Of a stretch of DNA of 64,000 nucleotides, positions 26,264 to 33,576 are shown in pieces (the first letter of the stretch is position 1; every line of letters starts with the position of its first letter). The notes under the pieces were generated by a model. The model searched no databases. It saw only the letters and a list, made by a program, of their open reading frames with translations, and was not told the origin of the DNA. Position numbers and translations under genes: made by a program. This DNA comes from Alectryocaccobium sp964389285 (GTDB taxonomy: Bacteria > Bacillota > Clostridia > Lachnospirales > Lachnospiraceae). Location of the stretch: NCBI GenBank assembly GCA_964389285.1, contig CAYMCZ010000010.1:1-64000 (forward strand). The letters run 5' to 3'.

Positions 26264-26502
26264 AAGATCAGGTTCTCCTCTTCGAGCTGAGCCATCCGCT
26301 TCTGGAGAACCTTGATTTGCTTGGCGGTCATGATCTCGCCGTCCTCCGTTGTGACGGTCGAGTAGGCTTTGATCCATCTGGATAGTGCGGTCTGGGACAC
26401 GCCGTACTCTCGACAGAGCGAAGATTGGGTCTTGCCTTCATGATAAAGCGACACCAGGGATTTCTTAAAATCCTCGTCGTAGCGGGTTTGCTTTGAACCC
26501 AT
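26218..26502 (-). CDS. IS3-family transposase OrfA (HTH and leucine zipper)
   Basis: 94 residues from ATG 26502, with AAAGGAGG upstream. Helix-turn-helix (YDEDFKKSLVSLYHEGKT, LCREYGVSQTALSRWIKAY) then a coiled-coil segment (KQIKVLQKRMAQLEEENLILKKA). Near its end, the codons TTA AAA AAA GCG contain the slippery A-AAA-AAA (26257-26263), allowing -1 slippage into orfB and making the active OrfAB transposase. OrfA alone binds the ends and usually regulates transposition. Confidence 0.9.
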   Translation of the reverse strand: MGSKQTRYDEDFKKSLVSLYHEGKTQSSLCREYGVSQTALSRWIKAYSTVTTEDGEIMTAKQIKVLQKRMAQLEEENLILKKAIAIFTPHSDKG

Positions 26503-26640
26503 GTGGACACCTCCTTTCGGTGTTTACAAAAGTGTAACTGATAACATCGTTTCGTGTACACTTTTAAAGTATAGATCCAATCACGATCAGCATGAAATAA
26601 AATGTTTTGAGATAGAAACTGAATAACGAATCGTTATTGA

Positions 26641-26683
26641 GCCTGCGGGCGTTGGGAAAAATCCTGATGTTCGCAGGCTTTTT
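26641..26683 (+). terminator. Rho-independent terminator with no gene in front
   Basis: GCCTGCG (26641-26647) / CGCAGGC (26672-26678) extended by an A-T pair, then TTTTT. No plus-strand gene ends upstream; the IS element lies in between. A second palindrome, AATAACG / CGTTATT (26622-26638), lies just before it. It could be the terminator of a gene removed by rearrangement, or part of a leader. Confidence 0.65.
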
Positions 26684-26716
26684 CAATTTACGAAAAAAAG
26701 TTTAACTGCTATAATA

Positions 26717-26740
26717 AACATGACATACTATTGTCATGTT
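26717..26740 (+). promoter_or_regulatory. Inverted repeat before the WYL regulator, probable operator
   Basis: Perfect 9-bp arms AACATGACA (26717-26725) and TGTCATGTT (26732-26740) around TACTAT. It lies 33 bp before the regulator start, downstream of a TATAAT (26710-26715) and with a possible TTGTCA (26731-26736) 17 bp before TATGTA (26754-26759). Likely the site through which the WYL protein controls its own operon. Confidence 0.55.
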
Positions 26741-26772
26741 GAGTTTGTTATGATATGTACGGAGTGTGAGAG

Positions 26773-27690
26773 ATGATGAAGATAGATAGGCTTATAGGGA
26801 TATTGTCGATCTTACTGCAGGAAGAAAAGACAACGGCTCCTGAACTGGCGGAAAGGTTTGAGGTATCTCGCAGGACAATAAACCGAGATATTGAAGATCT
26901 TTGCAAAGCAGGGATTCCCATAAGAACTGCACAGGGCACCGGCGGCGGTATCAGTATTATGGACGGATATCGTATGGACAGGACGATTCTGACTTCCAAA
27001 GATATGCAGATGATCCTTGCCGGGCTACGGAGCCTCGATAGTGTAAGCGGAAGTCAGTATTACGGTCAGCTGATGGAAAAAATCCAGACAGGATCATCAG
27101 AGTTCATCAGCGGCAGAGATTCTATGCTGATTGATCTGTCATCATGGTATAAAGGATCTCTTGCTCCGAAGATTGAGGTGATCCAGAGCGCAATAGAAAA
27201 CAGGCACCTTATACAGTTTAAGTATTATGCGCCGTCCGGTGAGAGTAACCGCAGGGTAGAGCCATATTATTTGGTTTTCCAATGGTCAAGCTGGTATGTA
27301 TGGGGATGGTGCTTAGAACGAAAAGATTACAGGCTGTTCAAGCTGAACCGTATGGATCGGGTTGCAGAAACTGATAAGGAATTTGTCTGCCGGAATGCGC
27401 CTATGCCGGATTTATCGAATGAGAAGATTTTTCCGGGCGGGATTAAGGTAAAGGCTCTTTTTACACCGGATATGAAATGGCGGCTGGTCGAAGAGTTCGG
27501 ACCGCACTGCTTTACAGAAATGAATGATGGAAGATTGCTTTTTTCAGCGGACTATACGGATATGGAAAACCTTGTGACCTGGCTTATGACATTTGGAGCA
27601 AAGGCGGAGGTGCATGAACCGAAAGAAGCACGGGACATTATCCGCAGGAATGCGGAGGAAACATTAAAAATATATGGAGGATTAGCATAA
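26773..27690 (+). CDS. YafY-type transcriptional regulator (HTH + WYL domain)
   Basis: 305 residues. N-terminal winged HTH (IDRLIGILSILLQEEKTTAPELAERFEVSRRTINRDIEDL, about 3-45), then GGGISIMDGY, and a WYL ligand-binding domain about 140-220 (IENRHLIQFKYYAPSGE, RRVEPYYLVFQWSSWYVWGWCLERKDYRLFKLNRM), ending in a WCX-type extension. Such regulators often respond to small molecules or nucleic acid. It is the first gene of a tight cluster: its stop overlaps the start of the VOC gene, and the four genes after that follow with gaps of 4-12 bp. It probably controls them through the inverted repeat upstream. Confidence 0.9.
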   Translation: MMKIDRLIGILSILLQEEKTTAPELAERFEVSRRTINRDIEDLCKAGIPIRTAQGTGGGISIMDGYRMDRTILTSKDMQMILAGLRSLDSVSGSQYYGQLMEKIQTGSSEFISGRDSMLIDLSSWYKGSLAPKIEVIQSAIENRHLIQFKYYAPSGESNRRVEPYYLVFQWSSWYVWGWCLERKDYRLFKLNRMDRVAETDKEFVCRNAPMPDLSNEKIFPGGIKVKALFTPDMKWRLVEEFGPHCFTEMNDGRLLFSADYTDMENLVTWLMTFGAKAEVHEPKEARDIIRRNAEETLKIYGGLA

Positions 27691-28109
27691 TGAGATTAGA
27701 TGGCTTTGGAATACTTGTTGAGGATATGGGGAGAATGATCCGTTTTTACAGAGATGTTCTTGGATTCGAGATCAAGGAAGCAGAGAATACCTCCAATGTG
27801 TATCTTGTGAAGGATGGAACGTTGTTTCTGCTATACGGCAGGAAGGATTTTGAGAAGATGACAAGCCGAAGATATGAGTATATTAAGGGCTTGAATGGCC
27901 ATTTTGAAATAGCCCTGTATGTCGATACATTTGAAGAAGTGGATGCGGCATATAAGAAAGCTGTGGAAAATGGTGCAACATCCGTGCTGGAGCCGGAACT
28001 TGAACCTTGGGGACAGAGAACCTGCTATATTGCAGATCCTGAAGGCAATCTGGTTGAGATCGGTTCCTGGAATAAGCCTTATGAAGAGAAGGATCTGACG
28101 GAGGGTTAA
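27690..28109 (+). CDS. VOC-superfamily (glyoxalase/bleomycin-resistance fold) protein
   Basis: 139 residues. Paired beta-alpha-beta modules: MRLDGFGILVEDMGRMIRFY, RDVLGFEIKEAENTSNVYLV, then HFEIALYVDTFEEVDAAYKKAVENGA and the ending RTCYIADPEGNLVEIGSW. Family members are glyoxalases, dioxygenases or drug-binding proteins; here the substrate is not evident. The start overlaps the WYL stop (TAATG) with GGAGG upstream, showing translational coupling to the regulator. Lysine codons here are often AAG, unlike the housekeeping genes around the island. Confidence 0.88.
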   Translation: MRLDGFGILVEDMGRMIRFYRDVLGFEIKEAENTSNVYLVKDGTLFLLYGRKDFEKMTSRRYEYIKGLNGHFEIALYVDTFEEVDAAYKKAVENGATSVLEPELEPWGQRTCYIADPEGNLVEIGSWNKPYEEKDLTEG

Positions 28110-28114
28110 TTGGT

Positions 28115-28747
28115 ATGGCGTTTGATTATAAGAAGGAATACAAAGAGTTTTATATGCCGAAGGGCACGCCGTCTATCGTTGATGTTCCGAAGATGAATTA
28201 TATCGCGGTTAGGGGCAGCGGGAATCCAAACGATGAAGACGGTGAGTATAAGCAGGCCATAGGCCTTCTGTATGGAATCGCATTTACGATTAAAATGAGC
28301 AAAAAGGGTGACCATAAGATTGATGGATATTATGATTATGTGGTACCGCCGTTAGAAGGATTCTGGTGGCAGGATGACATTGTCGGAATTGATTATGCGC
28401 ACAAGGATTCTTTTCAATGGATATCCGTCATCCGCCTGCCTGACTTTGTGACGAAAGAAGATTTCGATTGGGCTGTTGGAGAAGCAACGGCAAAGAAGAA
28501 ACAGGATTTCTCAAAGGTAGATTATTTCACATATGATGAAGGATTGTGTGTACAGTGCATGCATATCGGATCTTATGATGATGAATCTGCTACGGTAGAA
28601 GTAATGCACAGATTTATGGAAGAGCAGGGATACGTTCTTGATATTACAGATCAAAGGATGCATCATGAAATATATTTGAGCGATGCAAGGAAGGTTGCAC
28701 CGGAGAAGCTGAAGACTGTGATCAGGCATCCGATAAGGAGGGATTAA
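28115..28747 (+). CDS. GyrI-like small-molecule-binding protein
   Basis: 210 residues. MPKGTPSIVDVPKMNYIAVRGSGNP, the YKQAIGLLYGIAFTIKMS stretch, the VVPPLEGFWWQ motif and VQCMHIGSYDDE with a matching C-terminal repeat (ITDQRMHHEIYLSDARKV) fit the GyrI-like domain found alone (SbmC/GyrI superfamily). Relatives bind or hydrolyse hydrophobic toxins and drugs. It is the third gene of the WYL-led cluster, 5 bp after the VOC gene. AAG-rich codon use sets it apart from the core genes. Confidence 0.88.
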   Translation: MAFDYKKEYKEFYMPKGTPSIVDVPKMNYIAVRGSGNPNDEDGEYKQAIGLLYGIAFTIKMSKKGDHKIDGYYDYVVPPLEGFWWQDDIVGIDYAHKDSFQWISVIRLPDFVTKEDFDWAVGEATAKKKQDFSKVDYFTYDEGLCVQCMHIGSYDDESATVEVMHRFMEEQGYVLDITDQRMHHEIYLSDARKVAPEKLKTVIRHPIRRD

Positions 28748-28751
28748 GAGT

Positions 28752-29498
28752 ATGGAATATATAAGAGTTACGAAGGAGAATCTTGAAAAAGAGCATATTT
28801 GCTGTGCCATCTCCAATAATAAAGATGTTCAGGTATCGTCGAAGAAGTCATGGCTTGCGGACAGATTTGATGAAGGACTTGTATTCCTGAAAAGTGTGGA
28901 GCGCGGAAAATGCTTCATAGAGTATATTCCTGCGGAGTATGCTTGGAATCCGATTGAAGCACCTAGGTATATGTATATTGATTGCCTATGGGTTTCCGGC
29001 TCTTTCAAAGGACATGGATATTCAAGTGATCTGCTTTCAGAATGTATCAAGGACAGCAATGCAAAGGGAAAGAAGGGGCTGTGTATTCTTGCGGCAGCAA
29101 AGAAAAAGCCGTTTCTGGCTGATCCGAAGTTTCTGAAATACAAAGGTTTTGAAGTTTGTGATGAGGCTGATAATGGAATCCAGTTATGGTATCTGCCGTT
29201 TGAAAAGGGATCCGAGACACCAATGTTCAAGGAATGTGCCAAACATCCTCATATAGATGAGAAGGGCTATGTTCTTTACTATACGAATCAGTGTCCATTT
29301 AATGCAAAGTATGTACCGGTTCTGGAAGAAACCGCTAAGAAGAACGGTATATCATTAAAGGCAGTAAAAATAGAAAGCAAGGAGGCTGCTCAGAATGCAC
29401 CGACTCCGATTACGACTTATTCGCTATTTTGTGATGGAGAGTATGTCACGAATGAGCAGATGAATGATAAGAAGTTCTTGAAGCTTATCAACGGGTAG
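28752..29498 (+). CDS. GNAT acetyltransferase with YoaP-like C-terminal domain
   Basis: 248 residues. N-terminal GNAT-like part about 40-150, with YMYIDCLWVSGSFKGHGYSS (acetyl-CoA loop-like GHGYSS), LLSECIKDSNAKGKKGLCIL and KYKGFEVCDEADNGIQLWYLPF. The C-terminal part (about 165-248; VLYYTNQCPFNAKYVPVLEE, ITTYSLFCDGEYVTNEQMN) resembles YoaP-type thioredoxin-like domains. Function unknown; in other genomes such proteins stand beside stress or resistance genes. Four bases separate it from the GyrI-like gene. Confidence 0.85.
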   Translation: MEYIRVTKENLEKEHICCAISNNKDVQVSSKKSWLADRFDEGLVFLKSVERGKCFIEYIPAEYAWNPIEAPRYMYIDCLWVSGSFKGHGYSSDLLSECIKDSNAKGKKGLCILAAAKKKPFLADPKFLKYKGFEVCDEADNGIQLWYLPFEKGSETPMFKECAKHPHIDEKGYVLYYTNQCPFNAKYVPVLEETAKKNGISLKAVKIESKEAAQNAPTPITTYSLFCDGEYVTNEQMNDKKFLKLING

Positions 29499-29510
29499 GA
29501 GGGAAACATC

Positions 29511-29825
29511 ATGGCATCGACAAAAGAGTATCTGGACTTTGTTCTGGAACAATTATCAGGGTTGGATGAAATCAGCAGCCGTGCAATGATGGGAGAATAC
29601 ATCCTTTATTATCGAGGAAGGGTGTTTGGCGGAATATACGATGACAGACTTTTGGTGAAGCCAGTTCCATCGGCTGAAAAGCTGATGCCGGATGCTGAGA
29701 GGGAACTGCCGTATGAAGGGGCGAAAGAGATGATCTTGGTTGATGACGTGGATAATCGGGAGTTTTTGTGTAAGCTGGTTGAGAGCATGTGGGAAGAACT
29801 GCCGGATAAGAAAAAGAAGAAATAG
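29511..29825 (+). CDS. TfoX/Sxy N-terminal-domain protein
   Basis: 104 residues, only the N-terminal TfoX domain. STKEYLDFVLEQLSGLDEISSRAMMGEYILYYRGRVFGGIYDDRLLVKPV is the family signature. In Proteobacteria TfoX/Sxy is a competence regulator, but short single-domain forms in Firmicutes have unknown roles and often sit beside other accessory genes. Last gene of the WYL cluster, with GGAGGG before the ATG and a strong terminator after it. Confidence 0.88.
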   Translation: MASTKEYLDFVLEQLSGLDEISSRAMMGEYILYYRGRVFGGIYDDRLLVKPVPSAEKLMPDAERELPYEGAKEMILVDDVDNREFLCKLVESMWEELPDKKKKK

Positions 29826-29842
29826 AATAAGTGAATTGATTG

Positions 29843-29879
29843 CGGTCAGTGGAGATTTCTCTGCTGACCGATATTTTTT
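29843..29879 (+). terminator. Terminator of the WYL-led cluster
   Basis: Stem CGGTCAG (29843-29849) / CTGACCG (29864-29870) with further pairing inside (GGAGA/TCT), then TTTTTT at 29874-29879. Well formed and 17 bp after the last stop. Confidence 0.85.
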
Positions 29880-29950
29880 GTGCAAACATCGGAATCCTTC
29901 GGGCCCAGAGAACTTTAGGGAGTAGGAAAAACTACTCTTGGAGGTGCCCG

Positions 29951-30121
29951 ATGGATAAGATTGAAATGACACCGGAACAAATGCTTGCCTTTGACGGATT
30001 TATTGATGTCATGGTTCAGATATACAAGATGACTTCAGACAAGATTGATTATTCGAAGGTTGAGAAGGATAAGGATAAACAAAAGACAAATGGTGATGCT
30101 GAGGATAAGGCGGAGGCTTGA
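29951..30121 (+). CDS. Small acidic/lysine-rich protein before a recombinase
   Basis: 56 residues from ATG 29951, with GGAGG 6 nt upstream. Sequence starts MDKIEMTPEQMLAFDGFIDVM and ends in a charged KVEKDKDKQKTNGDAEDK tail. Not a known family to me; small proteins of this sort are often found in front of large serine recombinase genes in Clostridia mobile elements, and that is the arrangement here. A hairpin GAGTAG/CTACTC (29920-29937) stands just before the ribosome site and may modulate translation. Confidence 0.6.
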   Translation: MDKIEMTPEQMLAFDGFIDVMVQIYKMTSDKIDYSKVEKDKDKQKTNGDAEDKAEA

Positions 30122-30234
30122 GGGCTTCCGCCTTAATTGTTTTGAGAGAAGAAAGGATTGAAAAAATGGCTAAAAGTGACTATGATAGAATCGTTGGGAC
30201 ACAACACGAAGGACTTGTAACGAAAGGAGATACT

Positions 30235-30960
30235 ATGGCAAACAAGAAAGTCAAAGTTTACACATATAAAAGAGTATCTACCGCGATGCAGGTCGATGGA
30301 TACTCATTGGATGCGCAGAATGACCGTATGGAGAAGTATGCGGAGTTCAATGACATGATTATTGCAGGATCCTATTCTGATGAGGCTGTCGCGCATGTGA
30401 TCAGCCGTTTGGTACAAAATCCTGACTTCGAAGAGAAGATGAAGGAAAAGATCAATATGTCCATTGATACCAGGGAAGCTGACCAGTCACTTGAAAATGC
30501 CGAGAAGCAGTTAAGGCAGGCCATCGGCGTGAAGGATAAGCTGATTGCTCAGCTGGATAATCTTGATATCACTGACAGGGCATATGACAGAAAGTACAAT
30601 GACCTTCAGGACCGTCTTGAAAATGCTTATGTTAAGATCACGGAGCTTGAAGATGTTGTCGCTCAGTATCAGAATGAAATCGAGAGTATCCGACGGGAAA
30701 AGATCAGTGCAGATAATGTCTACAACTACCTGATTTTGTTCCATGATGCCTATGATCAGCTGCCGGATATCTGGAAGAAAAAGTTCTTCCAGAGCTTCAT
30801 TCAGGAGATTCAGTTATACCCGGAAGCCCTTGAAAATGGGCAGGTTTTGAAGTCTATGAAGTTTAAGTTCCCGGTCTTCTATCAGGGTCAGACGATAGAG
30901 GAAATCCGTTGGGACAAAGAAAATACAGTCGAGACAGTTGTATTGATGACAAGGGGTTGA
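30235..30960 (+). CDS. Large serine recombinase, internally deleted in frame
   Basis: 241 residues from ATG 30235 (AAGGAGA upstream); an in-frame ATG at 30166 is an alternative. The first about 48 residues are the start of a resolvase domain (VYTYKRVSTAMQVDGYSLDAQ with the nucleophile serine, then AGSYSDE). After that the sequence jumps to what is normally the far C-terminal part: AVAHVISRLVQNPDFEEKM, a long coiled coil (ADQSLENAEKQLRQAIG...) and ISADNVYNYLILFHDAYDQLP. The rest of the catalytic domain, the recombinase domain and the zinc ribbon, probably about 300 residues, are missing, yet the frame is kept. It cannot be an active integrase. It probably marks a former mobile element. Confidence 0.85.
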   Translation: MANKKVKVYTYKRVSTAMQVDGYSLDAQNDRMEKYAEFNDMIIAGSYSDEAVAHVISRLVQNPDFEEKMKEKINMSIDTREADQSLENAEKQLRQAIGVKDKLIAQLDNLDITDRAYDRKYNDLQDRLENAYVKITELEDVVAQYQNEIESIRREKISADNVYNYLILFHDAYDQLPDIWKKKFFQSFIQEIQLYPEALENGQVLKSMKFKFPVFYQGQTIEEIRWDKENTVETVVLMTRG

Positions 30961-30966
30961 GTTTTC

Positions 30967-30988
30967 AGGCGCCGAGAGGCGCCTTTTT
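30967..30988 (+). terminator. Terminator after the recombinase remnant
   Basis: Perfect 7-bp GC-rich stem AGGCGCC (30967-30973) / GGCGCCT (30978-30984), loop GAGA, T-run to 30988. Starts 6 bp after the stop. Confidence 0.9.
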
Positions 30989-31051
30989 CTGTGGTCAAAA
31001 AAACCAGTGGATGATAATATGCAGGTGTTTGAATAGTGGAAAAACTCATAT

Positions 31052-31438
31052 ATGCAGAAAATTGGAAACTTTCTTAAAATGCTGCGTAAAGAGAAAGGTT
31101 TGACGCAAGAGCAACTTGCAGAGTACTATGATGTAGAGGTCAAAGAGAACATCGTAATTCTTATGGCTAATGCTGGAGTATGGGAGGTAAGTGCGGGAAA
31201 GAAACGATCCCCACTAAACGATTGCGTATTAAGTGTTGTCATTGCGGCTGTTTTTTCTGTTTTATATGGATTGACAATATATCGAATCAGTCCTGACGGA
31301 TCAAAAGCGGCGATGTTTTCTGCATTGTTTTTTATAGGAATAACAGCGCTGAGTTTTATAGTGCTCCGTGTACTTGCCGCTTGGAGCAAGATGAAGAAAG
31401 AGAAGAAAAAGCCAGACAAGAAAGAGTGCCGTTATTGA
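31052..31438 (+). CDS. XRE-type regulator with membrane tail, HTH apparently deleted
   Basis: 128 residues. It starts like Lachnospiraceae-type XRE regulators (MQKIGNFLKMLRKEKGLTQEQLAE) but at about residue 24 jumps to YYDVEVKEN, which in such proteins normally ends the HTH domain about 30 residues later. The recognition helix (usually VSRTVSRWE-like) is absent. Two hydrophobic segments follow (about 56-77 and 85-110), then a basic tail. Probably an in-frame deletion derivative that no longer binds DNA; it could still make a small membrane protein. No good ribosome site is visible. Confidence 0.6.
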   Translation: MQKIGNFLKMLRKEKGLTQEQLAEYYDVEVKENIVILMANAGVWEVSAGKKRSPLNDCVLSVVIAAVFSVLYGLTIYRISPDGSKAAMFSALFFIGITALSFIVLRVLAAWSKMKKEKKKPDKKECRY

Positions 31439-31493
31439 ATGTAAAGGAATCATTTCCTAAAATGATTGTTAAGCTTGCGGCGGTAAACAGAGA

Positions 31494-31519
31494 GCCACCA
31501 GAGTGTCTGGTGGCCTTTT
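31494..31519. terminator. Strong hairpin terminator between convergent genes
   Basis: Perfect 9-bp stem GCCACCAGA (31494-31502) / TCTGGTGGC (31506-31514), 3-nt loop, then CTTTT. On the plus strand it ends the XRE gene; its position also suits the convergent flavodoxin-like gene. Confidence 0.85.
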
Positions 31520-31520
31520 G

Positions 31521-32192
31521 TTACGAAAAGCTCATGAGAACCGGGTGAAGAGTTCTTTGCTCAACAAGCTCTGCGCCCATTTGATATGCTTTTTTCATTT
31601 CTTCAGGGAATATGGTTTCATGCCTTTTTTTCTTTGTTTCTATATCAAACGCAGACCAGGGCCAGTCCGTTTTGCTGTAATCTTTCAACTGGAGCGTGTC
31701 GCCGCTTATAAGCACTTCTGTTGGTCCGACAGAAGCATTTAATATTTTTTTGTAAGAATTAAGCAAATCCAGATAAGCGTCATCCGGAGCATTGCTTGTC
31801 ATGATCAGCAGTATCGGAATGGGATGTTCATTGCAGATAAGCCCCTCTGAAGAATAGGTGCCATAAGGAAAGACCAGGCGTTCATACAAAGCATGGAAGG
31901 CTGCAGTCAGATCGCACAGATAGTTTGGTGAGCCGATGATCAGGCCGTCCGATTCGCGGATTGCGTCCAGAACAGGCGTCAATCCATCTCTGCAGATACA
32001 GCGTCCCTTGAAATTTTCTTTTTTGCATCCGAAACAGGAGATACAGCCCGTGTATTTTTCCAGTCGGTATAAGTCGAAGCGTTCTATTTCAGCGCCTGCA
32101 GAAGCAGCTCCCTTTGATGCTTCGGATATTAAAGTGTCGGTATTATAGCCTTTTCGGGGGCCGGCATTTACTGTTATGATTTTCTTGCCCAT
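31521..32192 (-). CDS. Flavodoxin-like NAD(P)H-dependent FMN reductase
   Basis: 223 residues; ATG 32192 chosen, 7 nt after GGAGG, although the frame is open to 32222. MGKKIITVNAGPRKGYNTDTLI is the phosphate-binding loop region of the FMN reductase family; ISCFGCKKENFKGRCICRDG is a cysteine-rich stretch seen in iron-sulphur flavoprotein-type members; SDGLIIGSPNYLCDLTAAFHALYERL is the second FMN-contact segment. Likely a flavoprotein reducing quinones, nitro or disulphide compounds. It is divergent from an HxlR regulator, which probably controls it, a frequent pairing. Confidence 0.88.
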   Translation of the reverse strand: MGKKIITVNAGPRKGYNTDTLISEASKGAASAGAEIERFDLYRLEKYTGCISCFGCKKENFKGRCICRDGLTPVLDAIRESDGLIIGSPNYLCDLTAAFHALYERLVFPYGTYSSEGLICNEHPIPILLIMTSNAPDDAYLDLLNSYKKILNASVGPTEVLISGDTLQLKDYSKTDWPWSAFDIETKKKRHETIFPEEMKKAYQMGAELVEQRTLHPVLMSFS

Positions 32193-32250
32193 AGGGGTTC
32201 CTCCTTTGTCACTTAAAAGCACCGGTACAGGAATTACCGGTAAAAGATTA

Positions 32251-32279
32251 TTGACATATTATGGTTTAAAAATTATACT
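32251..32279 (+). promoter_or_regulatory. Promoter in the flavodoxin-hxlR divergent region
   Basis: Consensus TTGACA (32251-32256), 17-bp spacer, TATACT (32274-32279), reading toward the HxlR gene. Two ACCGGT hexamers (32221-32226 and 32236-32241) lie 9 bp apart just upstream and could be regulator half-sites. Confidence 0.7.
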
Positions 32280-32339
32280 ATGAACTAAAATATAGCACAA
32301 GTAGGAAGAATGTTCTTTCCTGGTACGGAGGATGATACT

Positions 32340-32714
32340 ATGGACGGAAAACCTGACTTTGAAAACATGACATATGAGGAATTCCTAAAGATAGCTAAAA
32401 CGGAACCAACAATCTCTGAGGAATGTCCATTATTTCGGGCAATACAGATGATTGGAGGGAAGTGGCGTATGCCGATTTTGTATCAGCTTTCCAAAAAGGA
32501 GTCCTATCGGTTCGGAGAGCTTGTCAAGACGATACCGGGGATTACCAAGACGATGCTGACAACTGCGCTCCGGGAGATGGAAGAGAACGGCATTGTGAAG
32601 CGGGAGCAGTATAACGAGATACCGCCACATGTGGAATATTCTATTACAGAAAAAGGCATGGATTTGTTTCCGATTTTTTATGTCCTGGCAAAATGGTGGT
32701 CAAAGTACCATTAA
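32340..32714 (+). CDS. HxlR-family transcriptional regulator
   Basis: 124 residues; ATG 32340 follows CGGAGG by 8 nt, better than the upstream in-frame ATG at 32310. CPLFRAIQMIGGKWRMPILYQLS, the wing RFGELVKTIPGITKTMLTTALREMEENGIVKRE and PPHVEYSITEKGMDLFPI are the HxlR signature. The family commonly senses reactive electrophiles or disulphide stress through a cysteine like the one at the start of CPLFR. It faces the FMN reductase gene across a 147-bp promoter region and probably regulates it. Confidence 0.93.
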   Translation: MDGKPDFENMTYEEFLKIAKTEPTISEECPLFRAIQMIGGKWRMPILYQLSKKESYRFGELVKTIPGITKTMLTTALREMEENGIVKREQYNEIPPHVEYSITEKGMDLFPIFYVLAKWWSKYH

Positions 32715-32794
32715 TAGGTGTTCAAATTCCGGTCTGTCGATATGTTTACAATGACAGCGACATGACTACGATAGAACATATACAGGTGATTGAG

Positions 32795-33010
32795 ATGAAA
32801 CGAAAAACTGCAAAAGAAATACTCACAGCTTCTTTTCAGGAGATTGCGGCGGTAAAAGGCATCGATAAGATTACAATACAGGAGATTGTGGACAACTGTG
32901 GGTATTCACCGGCAACCTTTTATCGGCATTTTAAAGATAAATATGATCTTATTGCATGGGAACACACCAGATCTGCTTTCCCTTGTATGCCTGTGCAAAG
33001 GAAGTCGTAA
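32795..33010 (+). pseudogene. TetR-family regulator, N-terminal fragment
   Basis: 71 residues from ATG 32795 (AGGTGA upstream). The DNA-binding half is complete: KRKTAKEILTASFQEIAAVKGIDKITIQEIVDNCGYSPATFYRHFKDKYDLIAW. At about base 32970 the TetR sequence stops making sense and runs out at 33010; the ligand-binding half is gone and the following DNA is the remainder of a MarR-type gene. So a deletion has joined two regulators. The fragment could still be translated but is probably non-functional. Confidence 0.8.
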
Positions 33011-33375
33011 GGTAGTACAGGAAACCGCTGGAGCGACTGGGGCTGACCTATACGCAGTATATTGTGATGATGGTGCTTTGGGAATTCGGCGGTATGATTG
33101 AGGGCGAGCTTGGGAGAAAAGTTTATCTCGACTCAGGAACGCTGGCACCGCTTTTGAAACGGATGGAGAAGCAGGGTTACATCACACGGATCCGACCGGA
33201 AACGAATGAAAGAAAGCTGTTTATTGAACTGACAGCGGCGGGAGAAGCGCTGAAGGATCAGGCGATAGAGGTGCCCTGCGAGATGGAAGGCTGTCTGAAC
33301 CTTACACAGGACGAGCAGCTGCAGCTGAAGGAATTACTGGATAAGGCGATCATAAATATGGAGATTCTTATCTGA
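32977..33375 (+). pseudogene. MarR/OhrR-family regulator, 5'-truncated and with an in-frame TAG
   Basis: In the frame ending at 33375 the sequence reads FPLYACAKEVVR, TAG (33013-33015), then YRKPLERLGLTYTQYIVMMV, VYLDSGTLAPLLKRMEKQGY and ERKLFIELTAAGEALKDQA, the body of an OhrR-type MarR regulator. The usual first ten or so residues, with the peroxide-sensing cysteine region (normally NQLCFALYA), are cut at the junction with the TetR fragment. An ATG at 33064 could start a shorter product, but it would lack the N-terminal helix needed for dimerisation. Confidence 0.8.
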
Positions 33376-33576
33376 TAAAATCGAATAAGACCAATATCAG
33401 ACGGAAGTATGATGAACTGAAGGCAGCGATATATCAGATTGGTCAAAAAAATCAAGGATAAACGATAATAATTCGTGCAAACGCAGGAAAAAATCTTGAA
33501 ATTTGAAGTTCGGTGTAATATAATAAATAATCAGAGTTTATGTGTAGACATTTTGGAATAAAATGGAGGTTAGCAC

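Larger units (their letters stand above)
25330..26560 (-). mobile_element. IS3-family insertion sequence (IS150-like), about 1.23 kb
   Basis: Two overlapping minus-strand frames (orfA 26218-26502, orfB to 25364) with an A7 slippery site, the standard IS3-family plan. Ends were estimated from an imperfect inverted repeat: TGTACACGA reading in from 26560 and AAGACACGA reading in from 25330, with weaker similarity for another 20 bp. A hairpin (CTTCGGGC 25353-25360 / GCCCGAAG 25372-25379) overlaps the orfB stop. No target-site duplication could be recognised, so the borders are approximate. Only one copy is in the window. Confidence 0.8.

Noticed and set aside
25250..26772. IS element as one end of a composite transposon carrying the island
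   Set aside because: Only one IS copy is in the window and no target duplication or matching partner end was found.
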